Assembly: GCA_023247135.1 (NCBI GenBank)
Contig: JAHFHB010000045.1
Coordinates: forward strand, 1 to 10,105
Origin: Candidatus Omnitrophota bacterium
GTDB taxonomy: Bacteria; Omnitrophota; Omnitrophia; Omnitrophales; Aquincolibacteriaceae
DNA: 10,105 nucleotides
Reading direction: 5' to 3'
The notes under the pieces were generated by a model. It saw only the letters and a list, made by a program, of their open reading frames with translations. It was not told where the DNA came from and ran no database searches. Below are positions 1 to 6,900 of this stretch, one piece after another; the stretch's first letter is position 1; each line of letters starts with the position of its first letter. The translations under genes were made by a program, and so were the position numbers.

Positions 1-79
1 CGCTTCACTGGCCTATCCCCCGGTTAAAAAGACTTTTAGGATTATCGGCCGGTCTCAAAATTAACCTGACTTCAAGCCC

Positions 80-1834
80 TTAATACCCTTCGGCCCTGCC
101 TTCGCCGCGCGGATCACTCGCGCCGCGCAGTTCGCCGGTTTCAGGATCCATAGCAATGATCTGCGCATTGCCGTAATAAGCATTTTTGATCACGGTATGC
201 CCGCGCGCAACCAGCCCGGCCTTCACATCTTTGTCGTTGAAAAGCGCGGTTTCAAGTTCAGTGGAACCATCGCGGTTCATAACTTTGGGCGCGCGCAAGG
301 CATTTTCGGCGCTCATGCCGTAATCCACCAGGTTCACCAGAATATTCAGCACGGTGGCAATGATCGTCGAGCCGCCCGGCGACCCGAGCACAAAAACAGG
401 TTTGCCGTCTTTGAACACCAGCGTCGGCGTCATGCTGCTGCGCGGTCTTTTATCCGGACCGGGCAGATTCGCCGGCGCGTTGTTCCCGGGCCATGGCTCG
501 GGATCAAAATCCGTCAGCTCATTGTTAAGAAAAAATCCGCGCCCCGGCACCATCAGCGCGGACCCAAAGACGTGTTCGATCGTGGTCGTAAAGCATGCGA
601 TGTTGCCAAATTCATCGACAATGGAAATGTGCGAGGTGTGGGCCCCCTGCGCCGGCGTCACGGGCGTTTTGACCGGCAAGATGGCCTGCGCCTGAATTTT
701 TTGGGACAGCTCCTTGCCAAGCTCCTTGGAAAGCAGGTAAGTCAGCGGCACTTTGACAAAATCAGGATCGCCCAGGTACTGATTGCGGTCCTGAAAAGCC
801 AGCTTCTGCGCTTCGGCGAAATAATGCATGAATTGAATGCCGCGGCCCATGGACTTGAGATCATAGTTTTCGAGAATATGCAGAGCTTCAATCAACGTGG
901 TGCCGCCGGAAGACGGCGGGCCGGCGCTCATCACATCGTAGCCGCGATAACTGCCATAAACCGCTTCGCGCTCCTTGACCGCGTAATAAAATAAATCCTG
1001 ATTCGTGAGCCGGCCCGGATGAAAAGGCGCAAAGCGCACCGCGCGCACGATTTCATCGGCGAGCGCGCCCTCATAAAAAAGGCCCGCGCCCTTGGCCTGG
1101 ATCAGCCTGAAGGTGCCCGCCAAATCCGGCTGTTTCAAAAGGGTGCCGGGCTGCAGAGGCTGGCCGTGTTCATCCAGAAAAACTTTTTTGGAATCCGGAA
1201 AAAGACGCAAGCGCTGTTTTTGCATGTCGATCATGCGCGCCAGACGGGGATAAACCGGAAAGCCTTTGTCGGCAATGTCGATCGCCGGTTCAAACAAGGC
1301 TTCAAAGGCATGCCGTCCGGCAGTAAAGCGTTCATGAACGCGTTTGAGCAGGCGCAAGGTGCCGGGCACGCCCACCGGCAGGCCGCCCGTCACGCGGTCT
1401 GGAGAAAAAGGATAAATGACGCCTTTGGCGTCGCGAAACATATCAGGCGTGGCATCTTTAGGCGCGCTTTCGCGTCCATCCAAAAAATAGACGCCTTTGG
1501 TTTTGGCTTCGTAGTAAAGAAAAAATCCGCCGCCGCCAAGGCCTGAGGATTGTGGCTCGACCACATTCAGAACCCATTGGGCCGCAATTGCCGCATCCGC
1601 CGCGTTGCCGCCATCGCGCAAAATCTGAAGAGCGGCCTGCGTGGCCAAAGGGTGCGCCGTCGCCACCATGGCTTTTTTGCCCGTGGCGGATGAAAGTGGC
1701 GCGCTGAAAATTGGGGAAATAGGTAAACCAGCGGTGAGAATCAAAAAAGCGGCAAGAACCTGGAGAGGTATTCGGAGGCCAAAGTTTATCAGAAAGACAC
1801 CGCTGAGTAATCGACCATACCTTGCTGTTAGCAT
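80..1834 (-). CDS. ggt: Gamma-glutamyltranspeptidase (glutathione hydrolase), exported
   Basis: Predicted to cleave gamma-glutamyl bonds (glutathione and related compounds) or transfer the glutamyl group, as a self-processing N-terminal-nucleophile hydrolase outside the cytoplasmic membrane. From the ATG at 1834 the protein is 584 residues, normal for the family. Residues about 19-45 are hydrophobic and act as signal peptide or anchor. Visible landmarks are GLGGGGFF, FLDGRESAP (R121, matching the substrate-binding Arg114 of E. coli), the autoprocessing site H-T-S-H with nucleophile T400, the second threonine 18 residues later (T418), RPRSSMTPT, GSPGGS and the terminal ASDPRGEG. The Asn following that second threonine in E. 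coli is Glu here. The frame opens 10 codons earlier (1864), but those codons (MDSRFRGND) are translated palindromic repeat, so I prefer 1834. The gene lies co-oriented about 106 bp downstream of the transketolase pair. Family assignment is secure; substrate and exact start are not. Confidence 0.95.
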   Translation of the reverse strand: MLTARYGRLLSGVFLINFGLRIPLQVLAAFLILTAGLPISPIFSAPLSSATGKKAMVATAHPLATQAALQILRDGGNAADAAIAAQWVLNVVEPQSSGLGGGGFFLYYEAKTKGVYFLDGRESAPKDATPDMFRDAKGVIYPFSPDRVTGGLPVGVPGTLRLLKRVHERFTAGRHAFEALFEPAIDIADKGFPVYPRLARMIDMQKQRLRLFPDSKKVFLDEHGQPLQPGTLLKQPDLAGTFRLIQAKGAGLFYEGALADEIVRAVRFAPFHPGRLTNQDLFYYAVKEREAVYGSYRGYDVMSAGPPSSGGTTLIEALHILENYDLKSMGRGIQFMHYFAEAQKLAFQDRNQYLGDPDFVKVPLTYLLSKELGKELSQKIQAQAILPVKTPVTPAQGAHTSHISIVDEFGNIACFTTTIEHVFGSALMVPGRGFFLNNELTDFDPEPWPGNNAPANLPGPDKRPRSSMTPTLVFKDGKPVFVLGSPGGSTIIATVLNILVNLVDYGMSAENALRAPKVMNRDGSTELETALFNDKDVKAGLVARGHTVIKNAYYGNAQIIAMDPETGELRGASDPRGEGRAEGY

Positions 1835-1837
1835 TGT

Positions 1838-1907
1838 GTCATTCCCGCGAAAGCGGGAATCCATCTTTTTTTGGGATGGATCCCCGCTAAAAGATTGCGG
1901 GGATGAC
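1838..1907. repeat. Compound palindromic intergenic repeat (GTCATTCCCGC type)
   Basis: Two perfect hairpins sit back to back: ATTCCCGC-gaaa-GCGGGAAT (1841-1860) and ATCCCCGC with its complement (1880-1904). A GGATCCATC-like complementarity joins them in the middle, and the outer ends GTCATTCCCGC / GCGGGGATGAC pair with one mismatch. The whole 70 bp can therefore fold as one long stem or as a branched structure. The left hairpin matches the ATTCCC-N8-GGGAAT pattern known from Neisseria dRS3 and from many other bacterial genomes, where such elements are dispersed and often translate to MDSRFRGND or PRKRESI. It lies between the transketolase C-subunit gene and ggt and would supply the sequence immediately upstream of the ggt start. 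A run of T follows the left hairpin on the plus strand, but no plus-strand gene ends there, so I do not call it a terminator. Confidence 0.85.
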
Positions 1908-1940
1908 GCACATGAAAAACAAAAAAAATGTGGCTGCTAC

Positions 1941-2894
1941 TTAAACGGTTTTGACCCGGTCAAGCACGCGCTGGGCCGCGCGCACAAGCGCGGGCGCGGT
2001 TAAGCCGTAGGCTTCCAGCAATCCATCCGGCGTGCCCGATTCCGCGTAGGTATCCTGAATCGCCACAAACTCCATGCGGCAGGGATGCTTCTGGCTGAGA
2101 ACGCGGCTGACGGCGCTGCCAAGCCCGCCCCAAATCTGGTGCTCTTCGCACACCACCACATGACCGGTTTTGGAGGCTTCTTCCACAAGCAGGGCTTCAT
2201 CCAGCGGCTTGATCGTGTGAATATCAATCACGCCCGCGCTGATGCCTTCGGCTTCAAGCAGCTCCGCCGCATGCAGAGCTTCAAACACCAAAAGTCCGCA
2301 GGCCACAAACGTGACATCGCGGCCGGTCTTGAGGCGCATGCCTTTACCGATTTCAAATTTGGTGGACGCGTCATAAATCAGCGGGGCTTTGGGGCGGCAG
2401 GTGCGCATGTAAACCGGCTTGGGCAAATCTGCGGCCGCCAGCGTGAGCGCGCGCGTGGCAAATTCATCGGCCGGCATCATGACCACAAAACCCGGAAGCG
2501 TCGTCATCAGCGCAATGTCTTCAATCGACATCTGCGACGCACCGTCTTCACCGACAGAAATGCCGCCGTGTGAACCCACGACTTTCACCGGTAGTTCCGA
2601 AAAGGCCACGCCCATGCGGAACTGATCAAACCCTTTGCAGGTCAAAAAAGACGCAAAGCTGGAGATAAACGGAATTTTGCCGCAGGCGGCCAGCCCTGAG
2701 GCCACTCCGGCCAGATTGGCCTCCTGAATGCCCACGTTGAAAAAACGGTCGGGAAATGCTTTGGAAAAATCATAGCTTTTGGTGGACTTGGAAAGATCGG
2801 CATCCAGCACCACGACGCGCGGATTTGTTTTTCCAAGTTCCAGCAGCGCTTTGCCGTAAGCGTCACGAGTGGCGGCACCCAGCTTCTTTTGCAT
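1941..2894 (-). CDS. Split transketolase, C-terminal (pyrimidine-binding) subunit
   Basis: Second half of a two-subunit transketolase, which moves two-carbon ketol units between sugar phosphates in the non-oxidative pentose phosphate pathway in the cytoplasm. The 317-residue product starts at the ATG at 2894, one base overlapping the stop of the N-subunit gene (TAATG), with a strong AAGGAG ribosome site 8 bases upstream; the frame is open further upstream, but that is only the other strand-mate read out of frame. The pyrimidine-binding domain carries GIQEAN with the cofactor-activating glutamate E58, then SHGGISVGEDGASQMSIEDIA (108-128) and RTCRP (R164). Residue 121 is Gln where yeast and E. 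coli transketolases have His, as in the human-type enzymes. The rest (about 190-317) is the usual transketolase C-terminal domain. A dehydrogenase E1-beta or DXS role is unlikely given these motifs and the partner. Confidence 0.93.
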   Translation of the reverse strand: MQKKLGAATRDAYGKALLELGKTNPRVVVLDADLSKSTKSYDFSKAFPDRFFNVGIQEANLAGVASGLAACGKIPFISSFASFLTCKGFDQFRMGVAFSELPVKVVGSHGGISVGEDGASQMSIEDIALMTTLPGFVVMMPADEFATRALTLAAADLPKPVYMRTCRPKAPLIYDASTKFEIGKGMRLKTGRDVTFVACGLLVFEALHAAELLEAEGISAGVIDIHTIKPLDEALLVEEASKTGHVVVCEEHQIWGGLGSAVSRVLSQKHPCRMEFVAIQDTYAESGTPDGLLEAYGLTAPALVRAAQRVLDRVKTV

Positions 2895-3715
2895 TACACC
2901 AGCTCCTTCAGCGCGCGTTCGGTTTCTTCTTTCGTCGGCGCCACACCATGAAAATGATTGTTGTTTTCCATAAAAGAAACGCCTTTGCCCTTCACCGTGT
3001 GCGCAATCACAATCGAGGGACCGCCGCGGTTGTCGCGCGCGCGTTCCAGTGCCGGCACCAGCTGGGCCAAATCGTGGCCATCCACTTCTTCGGTTTTCCA
3101 GCCGAAAGCACGCCACTTATCGGCCATGGGTTCCATGTTGCAGATCACGCTGGTCGCGTCATCCAGCTGAAACTTGTTGTAATCCAGCACCGCGACCAAA
3201 TGATCAAGCTTGTGGTGCGCGGCCATGGCGGCCGCTTCCCAGGTCTGGCCTTCGTTCATCTCACCGTCGCTCATGACCACGTAAGTGGTATAACTGCGGT
3301 TATCAAGACGGCGCGCCAATGCGTGGCCAGCGCCGATCGAAAGGCCCTGCCCCAGCGAACCCGTCGAAGCTTCCACACCGGGCAGTTTGCGCATATCCGG
3401 ATGGCCCTGCAGAGGACTGCCAAAAACACGGAACGTATCCAGCATGTCGGGGCTGAAATAACCCGACCGTGCCAGCGCCGAATAAAGCAGAGGCGAAGCA
3501 TGCCCCTTGCTCAAAATCAAACGGTCGCGATCCGGGGCTTTGGGGCTTTTGGGATCATGTTTCATGATTCTAAAATAAAGCGCCGTAAGGATTTCCGTGG
3601 CTGAAAGCGAACCGCCGGGGTGGCCGGAAGCTGCCAGAGAGGTCATACGGATAATATCGCGCCGGAGTTCTTTGGTCCTAACTTTCAAATCTTCCAGGGA
3701 AGTTTGTGCACTCAT
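2894..3715 (-). CDS. Split transketolase, N-terminal (ThDP pyrophosphate-binding) subunit
   Basis: First half of the split transketolase, holding the diphosphate and metal end of thiamine diphosphate. The 273-residue product shows SGHPGGSLS (H32), SKGHASP (H72), LQGHPD (H105), TGSLGQGLS (118-126) and the ThDP motif SDGEMNEG (149-156) ending at the metal-ligand asparagine in LDYN (N180). It ends near KGKGVSFMENNNHFHG. This length and arrangement are standard for the N-subunit of split transketolases in archaea and many bacteria. I chose the ATG at 3715 because GAGGAG sits four bases upstream; a TTG at 3727 is in frame but overlaps that ribosome site. The gene is first in the operon, behind a good promoter, and is translationally coupled to the C-subunit gene. 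Confidence 0.94.
   Translation of the reverse strand: MSAQTSLEDLKVRTKELRRDIIRMTSLAASGHPGGSLSATEILTALYFRIMKHDPKSPKAPDRDRLILSKGHASPLLYSALARSGYFSPDMLDTFRVFGSPLQGHPDMRKLPGVEASTGSLGQGLSIGAGHALARRLDNRSYTTYVVMSDGEMNEGQTWEAAAMAAHHKLDHLVAVLDYNKFQLDDATSVICNMEPMADKWRAFGWKTEEVDGHDLAQLVPALERARDNRGGPSIVIAHTVKGKGVSFMENNNHFHGVAPTKEETERALKELV
2903..2908 (-). promoter_or_regulatory. Ribosome binding site of the transketolase C-subunit gene
   Basis: AAGGAG on the minus strand, 8 bases before the ATG at 2894 and inside the end of the N-subunit gene. With the TAATG stop/start overlap it indicates translational coupling, and it decides the C-subunit start against the longer open frame extending to 3116. Confidence 0.85.
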
Positions 3716-3719
3716 GGGA

Positions 3720-3725
3720 CTCCTC
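3720..3725 (-). promoter_or_regulatory. Ribosome binding site of the transketolase N-subunit gene
   Basis: GAGGAG on the minus strand, 4 bases before the ATG at 3715. It overlaps the upstream in-frame TTG (3725-3727), which is the reason for rejecting that TTG as the start. Confidence 0.8.
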
Positions 3726-3760
3726 AATGGCTAATAAACGCAGGCTGGGTAAGGCTTTGC

Positions 3761-3789
3761 AGTCTATCCGTTTTCACTGCGAACGTCAA
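3761..3789 (-). promoter_or_regulatory. Sigma70-like promoter of the transketolase operon
   Basis: On the minus strand, TTGACG (3784-3789) is a five-of-six match to the -35 consensus. Exactly 17 bases separate it from TAGACT (3761-3766), a four-of-six match to the -10. Transcription would start near 3754, leaving an untranslated leader of about 40 bases with the GAGGAG site at its end. It is the best promoter-like pair in the 161-bp divergent intergenic region. Whether ggt is also read from here, through the repeat, cannot be told from sequence. Confidence 0.6.
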
Positions 3790-3876
3790 TTGCAAATCTG
3801 TGCCAAATCTACGTCCTGTTGGCTTTAAAAACTAGGGTTTGTCAGGTACTCTTTTAAAAGAACCAAAGAAACACTC

Positions 3877-3954
3877 ATGATAAAAAAGCTAATCTCGACA
3901 GCGCTCGTTCTCTGTCTTCTGACGGACTTCCCTTGCCAGCATTCTGCTTTTGCG
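3877..3954 (+). other. Sec signal peptide of the giant protein
   Basis: Residues 1-26 have the classic plan: a basic start (MIKK), a hydrophobic core (about residues 5-15, LISTALVLCLL) and a small-x-small cleavage site A-F-A before Q27. The Cys at residue 20 does not sit in a lipobox (preceded by D-F-P), so signal peptidase I processing is more likely than lipoprotein processing. This predicts that at least the N-terminus crosses the cytoplasmic membrane. Confidence 0.8.
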
Positions 3955-6900
3955 CAAGAGCCGGGGCACGCTTTTCTACCGTCAATCACCCTTCCGCCCG
4001 GCTTGGGGCGTATCCAAGAATTTCACCAGGGAAAAACCGCCAAGACAGTTTATTTTATTCAAGACGCCCATGATTCCCTGGAAGCCCAGGAAAATATCGC
4101 ACGTCTGATCCACTATCTGGTCCGGGCTCAGAAAGTCACCACGGTCTTCGAGGAAGGTTACGAAGGCCCGGTGCCTACCGATGCGGTGTTTGACGGTCTG
4201 GACGAACCCGCCAAGAAAAAAATCGGGGCCTTTCTTTTGGACCGGCTCAAACTGGGAGGGGCCGAATATGCCCACTTGACGCGCAAGCAGCCGAAACTGG
4301 ACTTTCGTCTGATCGGCGCCGACAGCGACAATTTGCAGCGGCAGAATATTACCGCCTGGAAAAAAACGGCCGCCGTGCGCGCACTGGCTGAAAATGAAAT
4401 CCGCGAGATCGAAGGGCCGCTGGCCGCATTGATGGAAAAGTATTTTCAGAAAAATGTGCGCGCCTGGATCGATCTGCAGATCCGGCGCGAGACCGGCACG
4501 CTCAATATCCTGGATTATCTGACGCGGTTAGAAACTCTTTTGCCTAACTCAAACGATGTCATCCTGAACGTAGTGAAGGATCTCAAAACCGAGATTCTTC
4601 GCTTCGCTCAGAATGACAAAGAAAAAAAGCCGCAGAATGCATTGACGCCCGAGAAGCTGCTCCGCCAAATAGCTGTTCTGGACCGGCAGATTGAAGAAAA
4701 GTTTTTCACCCAGACCTGGCAGCGGGAACTTTTTGAGGGCTGGCGCGCACTTCAGCTTTTCAAAAAATTTTCACAGCTGGAACTGAGCTTTGCCGAATAT
4801 GAAAAGCTGCGTCCCCTTCTTCTGAACCAAAGCCGCCCGCTTACAGAAAAAATGGCACGGCTTACCGCAGAACGTTCAGGCAAAACAGCCGCTTTTTCAA
4901 AAATTTGGGAACGCGCGCTGCGTGAAGCCGCGCTTTATTATGAGACCGCGCAAAAACGCGATGCCGTGGTCCGGAAAAATCTGCGGCACTGGGAACAAAG
5001 CCGGGAGACGTCCGCCATTCTTGTTTTTGGCGGATTTCATGCCCCGGACCTCGAAAAAACCCTGGCTGAACTTGGGTTTTCATACGCCATGATCATCCCG
5101 CGGATTCAAGCACTGAGCCCAAGGCACCAGCAAATTTACAGGGCGCTCATGTCCGGCGAATCGAAAAAACAACCCCCGGTTTCAAAATCCCAGGGCCGCT
5201 CAACGCGCGCGCTGGAGTTTTATCAGGATTACGGCGGACCCAGACGTTTTGATCTTGCCGCGGCACGCTTGGAAGTTGACGCGATCGCGCAGCAAATCGG
5301 CGTTTCAAACGCTGAAAGCCAGTTAAGCCGCCGATCGGAATTAAGAGCCGCCACCGGGGACTGGGAAAACGAAAAAAGATTATTGGTCGTGACAGAAAAT
5401 GCGGACAAGTTAGAACAATTCTTCCAGGAACGATCCGCGCAAAGCGGCAAGCTTGTTGTCCGGCTGAACGTCAAGGAAGATGCCGATCTCCAGCGTCTTA
5501 AAACCCGCCTGCATGTGGCCCCGGACGGTACGGAAGTGAGAAAGCCCGGGGATCTGCCGAGTGTGATTCAACAGGGCGGTGTTTTGATCCTGGACGCTCA
5601 CGGTGCGGATCCGCGTCAGGTGGAGGCTTTTAATTCGCTTTTTGACGCGGCCGCTTTTTGGAACGGCACTAAAGCGTCCCCGGATCTTCAAGTGATTGTG
5701 ACCGTGCCCGAAACTCAGCTCGCCAGTTATGCCAATACGCTTTATTCGCGCTCACGCATGCTGAGCGAGCAAAGCCTGGGGCTTGCCCCCTATCGGGACC
5801 CGCTTCAAATGATTGAACGAAGAAATTTAAACGATAAGGCCCCGCTACCCGCAGACGGTATCCTGCTGGATCTGCGCGAATCCCCGCGCTGGCGGGAACT
5901 GTTAACGGGCAAATTGACATCCTCCCTTGAAACAGGCAAGACGGTTTTTATCGGCAATGGCAGTGCCGCCCGGGGACAAGTTTACGGTTTGCTCGAACAA
6001 GCCGTCCGCGAGGACCGTCCGCTGATCATCAGCGGCGGCCGTTGGAATGATCCCGAGTTTAGCAGCTTCATTCGCAAAATTCTCTTAAGTCGTAGAGTCA
6101 CGATCAACGGCGAGGATCTGGCCGTCCCTGCGCGAGGCTTTAGAATTCTGGCCCAACCATGGGACCCCCATCAGGGCGTTGAAGCAAAAAAAATCGTCAG
6201 GCTGCTGCCGTCCGATGCCGTGAAGATTGCTTCGTCGCAAAAAATGCTCCTCGCAATGACGAATGAAGGACTGGCGCCGCTGTGGGTCATCAATTCCGAA
6301 ACGCAGCCGCTGCTTTTTTCAAGGGTCAGCGTATCGCCGCAAGGTTATTTGAGCGAAGGCCCAGGCCTGCTGGACGGCACGCAGCCAGTCCGGCTGCGAA
6401 TCACGGAAGAGCTCGATCCCGGAATCTGGCATGCGCTGATGCGTTCACCCAGCGTGCGTGAAGTGGAATTGGCCGAAGGCGTTGGAGTGCCCGAAGCGTA
6501 CCAGGATTCAGTGGTTGAACGCGCTCCGGCGCCGCCGGCCCCCAAAACTTCAACGTCCAAAATTCAGCGTTTTGCCGCCAAGGATCTGCCTTTTGCCAGA
6601 GAAAAAATCAGGGAAAAATTTTCCGGCCATAAAGTTCTTTTCCGCCCGGTGACGCCGTCCACCTCCGCCAGCGAACTCAATGACAGCATTGAGCTTGTAG
6701 GCGTAAATGCTGCGGGGATACGCATCCATCAAAACCTAAAACAGGCCGTCTTGCAGGCGCTCGAAGACGGGCAGGTCGTCGTGCTCGAGGGGCTTTTTTC
6801 CAGCCCGCTGTTAAAGAAACAGCTTGCCGGGCTGTTTACCGAAAATCCCTACCTGGTGGTCAACGGAGAACAAGTGCTGCTTGCGTCACTGCCCGGTCAA

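Noticed and set aside
197..994. Long plus-strand open frame of 265 codons across ggt
   Set aside because: It is antisense to conserved ggt motifs and its translation is rich in Arg, His and Ala without domain signs; a shadow of GC-biased codon use.
1835..1864. Upstream ggt start giving MDSRFRGNDT
   Set aside because: These codons are the palindromic repeat read in translation, a well-known annotation artefact; kept only as a possibility in the findings.
1909..1932. Possible terminator after the transketolase C-subunit (CACAT ... ATGTG around a T-rich tract on the minus strand)
   Set aside because: The stem is only five base pairs, AT-rich, and the T run lies in the loop instead of after the stem, so it does not fit an intrinsic terminator.
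2895..3116. N-terminal extension of the transketolase C-subunit by 74 codons
   Set aside because: The added residues overlap the N-subunit gene out of frame and are unlike any transketolase; the ATG at 2894 has AAGGAG at ideal distance.
2756..3604. Plus-strand open frame of 282 codons across the transketolase genes
   Set aside because: It is antisense to both transketolase subunits, with no ribosome site and a low-complexity basic translation.
3819..3852. TTGGCT ... TACTCT as a promoter for the giant gene
   Set aside because: The spacing is 22 bases, too long for a sigma70 promoter, and neither box is a good match.
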